From: Streptomyces sp. CB01635
GTDB taxonomy: Bacteria > Actinomycetota > Actinomycetes > Streptomycetales > Streptomycetaceae
Assembly: GCF_002803065.1 (NCBI RefSeq)
Contig: NZ_NNBL01000030.1
Span: 23,714 to 87,713, forward strand
DNA: 64,000 bases
Reading direction: 5' to 3'
The translations under genes and the position numbers were made by a program. The notes under the pieces are model-generated. The model was given only the letters and a program-made list of their open reading frames with translations, did no database searches and was not told where the DNA came from. Shown here piece by piece: positions 16,713 to 25,596 of this stretch. The first letter of the stretch is position 1. Every line of letters starts with the position of its first letter.

Positions 16713-17534
16713 CTATCCCTTCACAGATCCGGCCATGTTGAAGGAGCCGGAGAGGTACTTGTTGACGAGGACGTAGAGCAGGACGGCCGGCGTGGTGTAG
16801 ATGACGGAGAACGCCGCCAGCTGCCCGTACGCCACCTGGCCGTACTGAGAGAAGAACGAGTAGATGGTGACCGCGGCCGGCTGCTTCTCCGGGGTGTCGA
16901 GCAGCACGAACGGGACGAAGAAGTTGCCCCACTGGCCGACGAACACGAAGATCGCGACGACGGCGACGCCCGGCGCCATCAGCGGTGCCACCACCCGGCG
17001 CAGTGACTGGAACCAGCCGGCGCCGTCCACCCAGGCGGCCTCCTCCAGGCTGATCGGCACGCCGTCCATGAAGTTCTTCATCATCCAGATGGCGAACGGC
17101 AGCGCGCTGGCCGTCAGGAACAGCACCATCGCCGCCACGGATCCGTACAGCTGGAAGCGGAAGAACATCGCGTAGACCGGGACCATGATCGCGGAGAGCG
17201 GCAGGCCCGTGGAGAACAGCAGCGTGAGCATGAAGTGCCGTTTGTAGCGCAGCCGGTAGCGGGAGAGCGGGTAGGCGGCGAGTCCGGAGACGACGACCGT
17301 GAGCAGGGCCGTGGAGCCGGAGATGACCACGGAGTTGAGCAGCGGCCCGTACACCGTGTCCCAGTTCAGGACGGCCCGGAAGTTGGTGAGCGAGAAGGAG
17401 AAGGACAGTTCGGCGGCCGGTGAGGAGCCGGGCTGCACAGAGGAGAGCAACACCCACACGAACGGGCCGAGGAAGCAGAGCGTGATCAGCACGATCACGG
17501 CGTGCGACGCGGTGCGCGCGCCCCAGCGGGTCAT
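16713..17534 (-). CDS. Sugar ABC transporter permease, MalG-type
   Basis: A 273-residue permease with six helices. The EAA loop reads LEEAAWVDGAGWFQSLRRVVAP, and the C-terminus (NKYLSGSFNMAGSVKG) is typical of MalG-type subunits. Its ATG overlaps the upstream permease stop (ATGA), and the mannosidase gene starts 5 bases after its stop. It should import the substrate of the GH38 enzyme. Confidence 0.92.
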   Translation of the reverse strand: MTRWGARTASHAVIVLITLCFLGPFVWVLLSSVQPGSSPAAELSFSFSLTNFRAVLNWDTVYGPLLNSVVISGSTALLTVVVSGLAAYPLSRYRLRYKRHFMLTLLFSTGLPLSAIMVPVYAMFFRFQLYGSVAAMVLFLTASALPFAIWMMKNFMDGVPISLEEAAWVDGAGWFQSLRRVVAPLMAPGVAVVAIFVFVGQWGNFFVPFVLLDTPEKQPAAVTIYSFFSQYGQVAYGQLAAFSVIYTTPAVLLYVLVNKYLSGSFNMAGSVKG

Positions 17535-18442
17535 CAGTCCTCCACCTTGATCAGCCGCAGGTACACCAGCGACAACAGGCCGCCGAACAGGAGCATCACC
17601 AGGGCGATGGCGCTGCCGTAGCCGACCTCGAAGTACTTGAACGCCTGCTCGTACATGTACAGCGGTGTCGTCTGGCTCTCCTCGCCGGGGCCGCCGCCGG
17701 TCAGCGCGTAGATCAGGCCGAAACTCGCGAGGGTCTGCAGCGTGGTCAGCATCAGGTTGGAGAGCACGGAGCGCTGGATCAGCGGCAGGGTGACGCTGAA
17801 GAAGGTGCGGCCGGTGGAGGCGCCGTCGACCTTCGCGGCCTCCATCACGTCACGGGGCACCTCGGACAGGGCCGCCGAGTAGACGAGCATGGAGAACGCG
17901 GTGCCCCGCCAGGTGTTGGCGAGGATCACGGCGAGCATCGGCGCGGAGACCAGCCACTCCTGGTGCACGCCGAGCACCGAGTTGAGCGTGCCCTTCTCGT
18001 CGAGGAACGAGAACCAGCAGGCGGCGGCGACGACTTCAGGGACCACCCAGGCCGCGATGACGACGCCGTTCACCACGCCTCTGACGACCCGGTTCTTGCC
18101 GCGAAGCACCAGGGCGATCAGCAGACCGAGCACGTTCTGGCCGAGCACGGCCGAGAACAGGACGAAGACCAGGGTGCGCACCAGCGAGCCGGTGAACGCG
18201 TCGTCGCCGAAGAGCCTGGTGAAGTTGTCCAGGCCGACGAAGTGCGAGTTCACGGAGGCCGACCCGGTGAGGGTCTCATTGGTGAAGGCGATCCAGACGC
18301 TCCACAGGATCGGCCCCACCAGGAAGATCGCGATCAGGACCAGGGCCGGCGCGAGCGGCAGGAGCCAACGCAGCGAGCGGCGGCCCGGCGACGGCGTCTT
18401 CGCAGGGGCGCGCGTCGCCGGGGCGGAGGCGGTCAGCGTCAT
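17534..18442 (-). CDS. Sugar ABC transporter permease, MalF-type
   Basis: A 302-residue permease with an Ala/Pro-rich N-terminus, six helices and the EAA loop VMEAAKVDGASTGRTFFSVTLP. VGLDNFTRLF after helix 1 is typical of MalF-type subunits. Start and stop overlap its neighbours by 4 bases each, so binding protein and both permeases form one translation unit. Confidence 0.92.
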   Translation of the reverse strand: MTLTASAPATRAPAKTPSPGRRSLRWLLPLAPALVLIAIFLVGPILWSVWIAFTNETLTGSASVNSHFVGLDNFTRLFGDDAFTGSLVRTLVFVLFSAVLGQNVLGLLIALVLRGKNRVVRGVVNGVVIAAWVVPEVVAAACWFSFLDEKGTLNSVLGVHQEWLVSAPMLAVILANTWRGTAFSMLVYSAALSEVPRDVMEAAKVDGASTGRTFFSVTLPLIQRSVLSNLMLTTLQTLASFGLIYALTGGGPGEESQTTPLYMYEQAFKYFEVGYGSAIALVMLLFGGLLSLVYLRLIKVED

Positions 18443-19791
18443 GACGTCGAGACAACGTTGTCCGCACCGACGATCCGGCTCACTTCCTGGGCGTACCGCT
18501 TCGCCGCGTCCGCCGGGGACCTGCTTCCGGTGGTGACCGCCTCCATCGCCTCCTGGATCTGCGCGGAGACCTTCGGGTACTGCTCATAGGCGGGCCGGTA
18601 GTGGGTCACCTTCGCGAGGCCGGTCCAGAACGCGATCGAGGGGTCGCTCTTGAGGTACGCCGGGTCGGACGCCACGTCCTTGCGGACGGCGAGGTCGCCG
18701 GAGCCCTCGGAGTACATGGCGGCGTTCTTCTTGTTCAGCGCCACCGTGATGAAGTCGAAGCCCTTCTGCTTGAGCTTGCTGTACGAGCTGACCGCCATGA
18801 CCCAGCCGCCCGACATGCTCACCGCGCCCGGTGCCTCGCCGCCCTGCGTGGGCATCGGAACCCAGCCCATCTTCTTGGTCCACTCCGGCCACGGGTGCGG
18901 TCCAGCCGGCTTCCAGGAGCCGGAGATCCAGCCGCCGTCCAGGCTGATGCCGAGCTTGCCCTCGGGGAACCACTCGAACAGCGCCTTGTCGGCGAGCTTG
19001 GCGTTGAGGGCGTCGGCCTTCTTCGGGCCGAGGTCCTCGCGGTAGATCGTGTCGATGAACTTCAGCGAGTCGGTCAGTCCCTTGCTCCGCGCCACCCACT
19101 TGTCGTTGTCGAAGAGGGTGCCGCCGGGGGTGCCGTACAGGAGCATCTCGAAGCCCTGCATGGTGGCGCCCTCGCCGTGGATCTTCGCGGAGTACATGCA
19201 GAACGGGGTGACGCCGCGCACCTTGCGCTTGATGGTGCGGGCCGCGTCGAGGATGTCGTCCCAGGTCTTGGGGGCCCAGTTCTCGGGCAGTCCCGCGGAC
19301 TTGAAGACGTCCTTGTTGTACCAGAGGCCGCGGTTGTCGGTGGAGATCGGAACGCCGTACGTGTTGCCGTCCAGGCCTCGGGCCGCCTGGCGCAGCGACT
19401 CGGGGAACTGCTTCTCCCAGTCGGGCCACTTGGCGAGGTAGGAGTCCAGCGGGGCCAGCTTCTTGGCCGCGACGTCGGCGTTGACCTGGAACGTGTCGTG
19501 GAAGTAGACGTCGGGGGCGGAGCCGGGCGAGCGGTTCAGGAGGGCGAGCTTGGTGTAGTAGTCCTCGCTGCTGCCCTGGACCGGTGTCAGCTTGACGGTG
19601 ACACCCTTGTGCGCGGCCTCGTACTCCTTCTTGGCCTCCTTCAGCATCTTCTCCAGGTGTGGCCAGGTCTTCTCCACGCGGTAGAGGACCTCGAGCTCAC
19701 CCGGCTTACGGCCGGACCCGCTGCCGCAGCCCGAGACTGCGGCGGTGGCCGCGGCGGCGAGGGAGGCGGCAAGGAGGGTGCGTCTGTTCAA
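18439..19791 (-). CDS. ABC transporter sugar-binding lipoprotein
   Basis: A 450-residue extracellular binding protein. The signal peptide MNRRTLLAASLAAAATAAVSG ends at a lipoprotein Cys (VSGCGSG). The body is that of a family 1 oligosaccharide-binding protein (NRGLWYNKDVFKSAGLPENW; GISLDGGWISGSW). It opens the reverse operon for import and cleavage of alpha-mannosides. A LacI-type box lies about 20 bases upstream of the ATG. Divergent to the GxGYxYP gene, with which it shares a 230-bp control region. Confidence 0.92.
   Translation of the reverse strand: MNRRTLLAASLAAAATAAVSGCGSGSGRKPGELEVLYRVEKTWPHLEKMLKEAKKEYEAAHKGVTVKLTPVQGSSEDYYTKLALLNRSPGSAPDVYFHDTFQVNADVAAKKLAPLDSYLAKWPDWEKQFPESLRQAARGLDGNTYGVPISTDNRGLWYNKDVFKSAGLPENWAPKTWDDILDAARTIKRKVRGVTPFCMYSAKIHGEGATMQGFEMLLYGTPGGTLFDNDKWVARSKGLTDSLKFIDTIYREDLGPKKADALNAKLADKALFEWFPEGKLGISLDGGWISGSWKPAGPHPWPEWTKKMGWVPMPTQGGEAPGAVSMSGGWVMAVSSYSKLKQKGFDFITVALNKKNAAMYSEGSGDLAVRKDVASDPAYLKSDPSIAFWTGLAKVTHYRPAYEQYPKVSAQIQEAMEAVTTGSRSPADAAKRYAQEVSRIVGADNVVSTS
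18451..18462. promoter_or_regulatory. Perfect LacI-type palindrome inside the binding-protein 3' end
   Basis: GACAACGTTGTC is a perfect 12-base palindrome centred on CpG, 9 bases upstream of the MalF-type permease start and within the last codons of the binding protein. It is the symmetric form of the boxes at 6030 and 9277. Because it lies in coding sequence it may be coincidental, but its position mirrors the box before the permease at 9289. Confidence 0.4.
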
Positions 19792-19812
19792 CTCATGCTC
19801 CCGGTAAACGAG

Positions 19813-19824
19813 TTACAACGATGG
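19813..19824. promoter_or_regulatory. LacI-type box upstream of the mannoside binding-protein gene
   Basis: TTACAACGATGG matches the left half of the regulon box, but the right half is degenerate. It lies 21 bases upstream of the binding-protein start on the reverse strand. Confidence 0.4.
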
Positions 19825-19981
19825 AAAGCCAAGTGCGGCGCACCGTAGATCGGTTGACGCAGGGCCGTCAACACTTGGGACGTCATTGCCCGTCAGTAGC
19901 AACGAAGTTGGTCCACCGCGGCGGAAATTTGCGCGTACCCATGGACAACATGCCCTCGACCGGCTTACTTTCGCCGACTGT

Positions 19982-19995
19982 TTACAACGATGTCA
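19982..19995. promoter_or_regulatory. LacI-type operator box upstream of the GxGYxYP gene
   Basis: TTACAACGATGTCA contains the shared core ACAACGATGT and lies 26 bases upstream of the ATG at 20021. Together with 19813-19824 it flanks the divergent promoter region. Confidence 0.5.
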
Positions 19996-20020
19996 GGCTT
20001 TCGAGGAGCAGTGATCGTCG

Positions 20021-22030
20021 ATGGTGTCACGAAGAAATCTCCTGCAGGCGGGCGGCGCGGTCCTGGCAGCCGGAAGCCTCGGGATCTCCCTGCCGCAACA
20101 GGCAGGGGCTGCCGAGCGCGGCTCCGCGGCCCGCCTTCTGCCGTCCTTCGGCCGGGCCGCCCGGCTCGACGTCGCCGACGTCAGCAAGTTGAACGGCAAC
20201 GACCAACTGCTGCTGACGACCCTTCAGGGAGTCGTCAACCGGCGCAGTCCACGGCTCTACTTCAACTTCGACAGCGGCCAGGTCGACCTGCGCTGGCTCG
20301 CCGGCACCGGCGCGAAGGCCACCCACCACGCCGACGCCCTGGACCTGGTCGGCCGCTACCGCGACGAGGTGCGCGGCGCCGTCCTCATCGACCCCGACGT
20401 GCCCGACTCGGTCAACGTCGCCACCACGCTCGCCGGGCTCCACGGCGCCGTCGCCGCCACCGCCGAACAGGCGAAGGCCCACGGCCTGAAGACCGTCACC
20501 GACCTGCGCGGCCGCTTCGACGCCGACGACGTCCTGGCCACCTACCGCTGGCAGCTCGACCACCTCTTCCCGCACTGCAGCCACGCCCTGCTGGCCGGCC
20601 TGCCACCGAGCCGGACCGTCGGCGTGGACGGGGTCAAGTGGCGCGAGGTCGCACGGGAGACCGAGCGGATCCGCGACATCTCCAACCGCAAGGTGCGCAC
20701 ACTCGACCTCAGCCCGGAACTCGGTGGCGACAACGATGTCTACCTCCGGTTCCAGGACTCCTTCGGGGACGACGGCTGGGGTGCGTCGGTCGCCTCGGTC
20801 ACCGTGAAGGCGGACGGCAAGGACATCGCCTCGTTCACGCCGGGCACCGACGCCGAGAAGCCGTACCTGTTCGACGGCCTCAACTCCTCCATCGGTGACA
20901 AGTCGAACCGGTTCAGCGATGGCGGCGGCTACTTCGTCTACCACTTCACCGCGCCCGCCGGTGCCAAGGAACTGACGGTCGACGTCGACCTGTGGAACCA
21001 GTACCTGGTCACCACCACCAACACCGCGCCCACCCGCGTCGAGCCCTTCCCGTACTTCCGGGACTACGTGGTGGCGAGCAAGGCCATGGTGCTGTGGCTG
21101 CCTCCGTCGGGCGACACCGGCAAGCTCCTCGACGAGACCTTCAGCAAGGCGAAGCCGACCACCCCGTACACCGGCTGGTTCTCCAACGACGTGGCCGGCG
21201 AGTGGGGCGGCGTCGACCGCGCCTCGCAGCACGGCATCCAGGTCGTGCCCGCCGACTTCTACATGAACGGCACCGTGCACGCCGGCACCCCGGCGAAGAT
21301 CTCCGACCGGGTACGGCCCCGCCCGAAGGCCGAGCTCCACAACCGCGTGTACGTGACGCTGACGGTCGGCGAGGGCGACAACGTCCAGTACTGCCAGCGC
21401 CGGATGCGGGACATCTGGGACGACCCGAAGCGCGGCACCGTCCCCGTCAACTGGACGGTGAGCCCGCTGCTCGCCGACATCGGACCGGCGCTCCTCGCGT
21501 ACTACCAGCGGACCGCGACCGCCAACGACCTGCTCATCTCCGGTCCGTCCGGGGCGGGTTACACCTACCCCGGGTCCTGGCCCGAGGAGGCGCTGGACGC
21601 GTACACGGCGCTCAGCGGCCGTTTCCTGCGCCGCACCGGCATGGATCTGGCCTACGCCTACAACCCCCGCAACACCGCGGGCGACGGCTGGGTCCCGTTC
21701 GACGAGCGGATCATGGCGTCCTACCGCAAGAACACTCCGGTGCGTGGGATCATCCAGTCCTGGGAGACCGGTGACCTGCAGGTACGGCCGGCCGGGATCC
21801 CCGTGATCGGCAACTTCTACCCGCAGGGGAAGGGCAAGGAGTTCCGCGACGCGCTTCTCCGGCACATCGAGGGGCGGGACACGTCGAAGCCGATGTTCAT
21901 TGCCGCCGCGATCAACGCCTGGGACTGGACCCCGAGCGACATCGCGGACCTCGCCGCACTGCTGGAGGACCCCTTCGAGGTCGTCCGCGGTGACGCGTTC
22001 TTCTCACTGATGGACCGCAGCACCGTGTGA
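20021..22030 (+). CDS. Secreted GxGYxYP-family putative glycoside hydrolase
   Basis: A 669-residue protein with a Tat-type signal (VSRRNLLQAGGAVLAAGSLG, cleavage near AGAAERG). The signature GAGYTYPG near residue 512 places it in the GxGYxYP family, described as putative glycoside hydrolases, with an N-terminal domain (SKLNGNDQLLLTTLQGVVNR) and a C-terminal domain. An inserted beta-rich section at about residues 220-340 (DNDVYLRFQDSFGDDGWGAS) looks like a carbohydrate-binding or sugar-sensing module. It would act outside the cell. Its divergence from the mannoside operon and the shared operator suggest it releases or trims the substrate that the operon imports. Confidence 0.88.
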   Translation: MVSRRNLLQAGGAVLAAGSLGISLPQQAGAAERGSAARLLPSFGRAARLDVADVSKLNGNDQLLLTTLQGVVNRRSPRLYFNFDSGQVDLRWLAGTGAKATHHADALDLVGRYRDEVRGAVLIDPDVPDSVNVATTLAGLHGAVAATAEQAKAHGLKTVTDLRGRFDADDVLATYRWQLDHLFPHCSHALLAGLPPSRTVGVDGVKWREVARETERIRDISNRKVRTLDLSPELGGDNDVYLRFQDSFGDDGWGASVASVTVKADGKDIASFTPGTDAEKPYLFDGLNSSIGDKSNRFSDGGGYFVYHFTAPAGAKELTVDVDLWNQYLVTTTNTAPTRVEPFPYFRDYVVASKAMVLWLPPSGDTGKLLDETFSKAKPTTPYTGWFSNDVAGEWGGVDRASQHGIQVVPADFYMNGTVHAGTPAKISDRVRPRPKAELHNRVYVTLTVGEGDNVQYCQRRMRDIWDDPKRGTVPVNWTVSPLLADIGPALLAYYQRTATANDLLISGPSGAGYTYPGSWPEEALDAYTALSGRFLRRTGMDLAYAYNPRNTAGDGWVPFDERIMASYRKNTPVRGIIQSWETGDLQVRPAGIPVIGNFYPQGKGKEFRDALLRHIEGRDTSKPMFIAAAINAWDWTPSDIADLAALLEDPFEVVRGDAFFSLMDRSTV

Positions 22031-22401
22031 GGGCTGCTCTCGCATCGCCCGTCCTTCTCACGACGCCGCCCGCGCAGCACTCGGGCGCGGGCGGCGTGGG
22101 GCGGTGGAGGGGCGTCGGGCAGTGGGTCGTTGTTTCCGGAGGCCAGTTCACGGCTGCGGTCTCGGGCGGCCTCCAGGGCGGTGCGGACTCCGGCTGCGAG
22201 GCGCCCTGGCCGCGGAACCCCTCGCCGTTCTGTTCGCGAGCAGCCGCACCGCCATGCATCGCACGCTCTTGAAGAACAGGCGGTTGCTCAAGCCGCGCGC
22301 ATCGTCATCCCGCCCGCGACGACCCCACCCGTCGCCCTCGCGGCCGTCCAGGCTCGGGTCCACGACCAAGCCTGCACCTCCATCAGCAGGATCCAGAAGA
22401 A
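22031..22401. other. Non-coding stretch after the GxGYxYP gene
   Basis: About 370 bases in which the open frames on both strands have low-complexity translations and no ribosome-binding site. I see no gene here. Confidence 0.4.
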
Positions 22402-22449
22402 CAACAGGCCTCCTGTCAGCACCAAAAAATGCTGGCAGGAGGCCTGTTG
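22402..22449. terminator. Long terminator-like hairpin
   Basis: A 20-bp stem (22402-22421 with 22430-22449, one G-U pair) with an A-rich 8-base loop. It lies between the end of the GxGYxYP gene and the convergent gene at 22570, and could terminate transcription from either side. Confidence 0.75.
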
Positions 22450-22569
22450 CTGCCGCGAGACTGCAAGTTCTCCGGGAACTGTCGTGGGCTCTCACTGTCG
22501 TCCACTCCGCGCAGTGAGTGCTTCCCGGATCTCGACTTCAGGGCGGCGCGGCGTGAATCCGTAGAAGTG

Positions 22570-23097
22570 CTACAACAGCTTGCGGGCGACCGTCTCGCAG
22601 CACCCGAGCGGCACAGTGGCCTGGTAGAGGCCGCCGCCTTTCGCGTACTCGGCCGGCATGCCAAGCATCCCGGTGAGGCTGCCCAGCGGCTGGCTCTCGC
22701 CGCCTGCCTTCTGCTGCCGGTCGCCCAGGACGCGGTGCGCCTGGTCCAGGACGTCGGGCCAGGCCTCGGTCGCGATGCACATCGACGTGTCCACCCCGGT
22801 CAACGGCGTGAGCCACAGGTCGGCGTGCGACTGCAGAACCTCTTCGGTGGAGCGGAAGTCGAGCACGGCGCCGCAGGACAGCGTGAGCGGATCCTCGGCG
22901 TCGACCAGGGAGCCTGGCCAGCCGGGCAGGTCGTCGGCGTGTTTGGGGCAGAGGAACAGCAGCCAGCCCGGCGGGAAGCCGGGCGGCGCGGCCGGGCCGT
23001 GACGTACGGCAGTCGTCTTGGCTTCGCAGTGCAGTGGGCGGCGCAGCGAGGTGAGCGGCCGGTCGGCGCAGAGCTGCCCTTGGTTTCGGAGCTCCAC
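22570..23097 (-). CDS. Conserved hypothetical protein, Cys-containing
   Basis: A 175-residue soluble protein that I do not recognise. It reads like real coding sequence throughout (GPAAPPGFPPGWLLFLCPKH; LWLTPLTGVDTSMCIATEAWP; GSLTGMLGMPAEYAKGG). Six cysteines or histidines in the first 60 residues (CADR, HCEAK, CPKH) could bind a metal. No signal peptide or membrane helix is seen. It lies among IS fragments, so it may be a passenger gene. Confidence 0.55.
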   Translation of the reverse strand: MELRNQGQLCADRPLTSLRRPLHCEAKTTAVRHGPAAPPGFPPGWLLFLCPKHADDLPGWPGSLVDAEDPLTLSCGAVLDFRSTEEVLQSHADLWLTPLTGVDTSMCIATEAWPDVLDQAHRVLGDRQQKAGGESQPLGSLTGMLGMPAEYAKGGGLYQATVPLGCCETVARKLL

Positions 23098-23185
23098 TCA
23101 GTCGTTGTAGTTGAGCCGCTGGCGGGTCCAGAGAGTGGCCGTCGTCCGCGCGGACGAACACGGCCGCAGCGCCGCACTGGACGGC

Positions 23186-23347
23186 CTCATACCGCTGACC
23201 TGCAACGAGATCCAGCGCCTGTTCATCACGCTCGTCGTCCGACCAGCCCTCGGCGCCGCCCATCGGCTCGGTTGGTCGGACTGGCGACGCCGCCACAAGG
23301 CCCGATCCCGGGCCGGCCACCACCGGCTCCGAGCCGTTCCGGCATGA
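23186..23347 (+). pseudogene. IS701-type transposase, C-terminal fragment
   Basis: The sequence reads LIPLTCNEIQRLFITLV, then AAHRLGWSDWRRRHKARSRAGHHR. The ending 'LT..EI..LF....RP...A.RL.WS.WRR.HQARAR.CHYRR' is common to Streptomyces IS701/IS4-like transposases. Only the last 53 codons remain. A similar ending occurs on the opposite strand at 24195 (WSHWRRRHQARARRCHY). Confidence 0.6.
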
Positions 23348-23426
23348 AGGCCACGTTCTGCGGCAAGGACGGGCGCAGGTGCGGCGGGGTTGGCAGTGAC
23401 GGCAGCTGATCCTAGGCTCGGCAGCC

Positions 23427-24105
23427 ATGGCGGTTCTGATCACGGTGTGGGGAGCATCTCCCGGAGTGGGCAAGTCGACGCTATGTGCTGGACTGTCGCA
23501 GTGGCTGGCCGAATGCGGGGCTGCAGGTGGACCACTTCCGTGAGGAGGAGATCTTGACCCGGCCGCAGTTCGCTGCGGTGGCTGAGGATTTCAAGGCGGC
23601 AGGCACGGTCGAGCTGGGGACGTTGATCTCGGCCACTGCGCAGTTCGTTGATTCGGTTCTGGCGAGTGGTGATGATGTGGTGATCGCGGACGCACTGGTG
23701 CCGTTCGTGCCCTCACTGCTGGCCATGGGGCACGGCGAAGACACGATCGGCGCGTTCATGGCTGACCTCACAGAGGTGCTCGTGCCAGTCTGCCCGGTCA
23801 TGATCTTTCTCGATGGGAATGCCAAGACCGCACTATCCCGAGCTGCGAGGAGAGAAGGAGCGCAGTGGCTGGAATGGTACGTCGGAAAACTCGCCGCCTA
23901 CGAGGTGAGCCCTCCAGTGGCTGACGTCGCGTCGGCGGTGAAGTACCTGCTGCGCGAGCGTGCGGTGACACTCGGCGCAGTCGGCCGGAAGGACTGGGGT
24001 CTTGTTGTGATCGAACGAGCCGATGAACTGCCCCCGGATGAGGTACTGAGGGTCGCGCAGCGGAGCCTGAGGCCGTGGCTGGGCAGGACCATCACACCCG
24101 GATAG
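23427..24105 (+). pseudogene. P-loop nucleoside/small-molecule kinase-like gene with one frameshift
   Basis: The ATG at 23427 opens MAVLITVWGASPGVGKSTLC, a clean Walker A motif, and stops at 23539-23541. The remaining 200 residues lie in the +1 frame (GLQVDHFREEEILTRPQFAA, GDDVVIADALVPFVPSLLAM, PVMIFLDGNAKTAL), ending at 24105. Joined, they give a single P-loop protein of about 225 residues resembling nucleoside or adenylylsulphate kinases. A one-base change around 23510-23525 separates the halves. Apart from that frameshift nothing else is missing, so it is either a recent mutation or a sequencing error. The substrate is unknown. Confidence 0.65.
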
Positions 24106-24194
24106 GACAGGCCTGGCTATGCGGCTTGGCCACCTGACGCCACGACCGTAACGATCTACGGCTGCAGTACTGGTACTCCAGCCGGACTTCTCCA

Positions 24195-24970
24195 TTACTG
24201 CTGGTCAACGGCTTGAGTGTGGGGAGTGTAGCGGGGTGGGGAAGGGTGCGGGACGGTCTTGGCGGACCGTCCCGCGAACGCGTGCCCACGCCGCATGTAG
24301 TGACAGCGTCGGGCGCGTGCTTGGTGGCGGCGTCTCCAGTGCGACCAGCTCACTGCGTGCTCGCGCTGTGGAGGGCGGCGGTGGGGTTCAACTGCCAGCA
24401 GACGGCGGATTTCTGCCGGGGTGAGATCCACGAGGTCGGGTGTGTCGGCCGTATCACCCCCTTTTCGCGCTCCTGGACGGCCATCGCGGCAAGGAAGATG
24501 TGCGCGAGCATGACGAGTGTGATGTGCCGGTACCAACCGACGTAGCGGCGGACTTCGTACTGGTCCAGGCCGCAGTCGTTCTTCGCGCTCTGGAGGCACT
24601 CCTCGATCTTCCAGCGGCAGCCCGCGATGCGGGCCAGGTCGGCAACGGTGGCATCCAGCGGCGCACTGGCCAGGTAGTAGGCGATCTCGTCGGGTCTGGT
24701 GGTGCTGCGGCGGGCGAGCATCCAGCGTTGCCGGGTGGGTTCGTCGCCGTCGAACTCCCAGACGGCGGGCAGCCGGGCGGCGGCCCAGTCGTAGAGCCGC
24801 GGTCCCTTGGCTCCGTCGCCGCAGGACAGGCGTTGCCATGCCTCGGGTGGCGCCTGGCCGTTGAGGTGGTCGATGTGTGGGCCGTGAACCTGCTGTGACT
24901 TGGGCACCGCGACGACGTAGGACAGGCCGGCGTCTTCCAGTCCACGATGAGTTGGAAACGAAAGAAGCGC
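24195..24970 (-). pseudogene. IS701-family transposase, C-terminal half, frameshifted
   Basis: The main frame contains AGLSYVVAVPKSQQVHGP, LPAVWEFDGDEPTRQRWMLA, RPDEIAYYLASAPLDATV, the catalytic-Glu region AGCRWKIEECLQSAKNDCGL and DQYEVRRYVGWYRHITLVML. After EREKGV a frameshift moves the end into the next frame (LTPAEIRRLLAVEP ... WSHWRRRHQARARRCHY). This is the C-terminal 250 residues of an IS701 transposase with the N-terminal half lost. Confidence 0.82.
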
Positions 24971-25033
24971 GCATCCCAGGGGTCACCTGCTGGGGTCAAG
25001 ATCAGCCCGAACCGGCCGTCGTCGGTTGAGATG

Positions 25034-25240
25034 CGCATGCCTGTGACCTCCCGTGGTATTCCTCGGCTTCTGATGCTAGAAGCTGCCGAGCGGCGTCGCC
25101 GTAGCTGATGGCGGTCTTCTCGTCGATGCCGAAGACAAGCGCGAAGTGGAGCGGGCCGGCGCCGTGGGTGAGGCCTCTTCGAGCTGTCGGTCGACGCGGA
25201 GCCGTTCCAGGGTGGCGGTGAGGTTGCGACTGCCGTACAT
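25034..25240 (-). pseudogene. Site-specific recombinase/integrase C-terminal remnant
   Basis: RNLTATLERLRVDRQLEEA in one frame continues after a shift as PLHFALVFGIDEKTAISYGD and AARQLLASEAEEYHGRS. This 'P.LHLA.VFG.D.KTAIRYAD.AR.LL' ending is the usual C-terminal tail of phage-type tyrosine recombinases in Streptomyces mobile elements. The catalytic domain is absent. Confidence 0.55.
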
Positions 25241-25515
25241 GGCCCTGACGAGTATGTTCACCCTGATACGGCTCCTGCCGATGGGCGACCGCGACAAGGA
25301 CGCCGAAATCCTGGCAGTGCGCCATCAACTGGCCGTTCTGCAGCGGCAGATCGACAAGCCGAAGCTCACCTGGCCCGACCGCGCGCTTCTCGCCGCGCTT
25401 CTGCACCACCTCCCCCGAGTACAACTTCATCGACTCCAGTTGATCGTCTCCCCCGACACGCTGCTGCGTTGGCACCGTGACCTGCTGCGCCGCCGCCACT
25501 GCGCGTGCCGAAAAT
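25239..25515 (+). pseudogene. Integrase-type transposase remnant, copy B (N-terminal part)
   Basis: SMFTLIRLLPMGDRDKDAEI, then LAVRHQLAVLQRQIDKPKLT and SPDTLLRWHRDLLRRRH match the N-terminus of the element at 56946 (FAVLRLLPMSARDKDAEIL; GRPDTVLRWHRDLVARRH). Homology ends after about 90 codons. Confidence 0.75.
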
Positions 25516-25596
25516 TGCGTCCACCCAGGTCAACACCCATCGTGACCTCTTCGAGTCCGCACGGCATGATGATGATCACTCATACTCCTGCCCCCC

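Noticed and set aside
12656..16741. A 1361-codon open frame on the forward strand opposite the mannosidase
   Set aside because: It is the antisense of a well-supported GH38 gene. Its translation is rich in Arg, Gly and Val without domains, as expected from high-GC shadow frames.
20727..20738. Another GACAACGATGTC box inside the GxGYxYP gene
   Set aside because: It is in frame as Asp-Asn-Asp-Val using common codons and lies far from any start, so chance is the better explanation.
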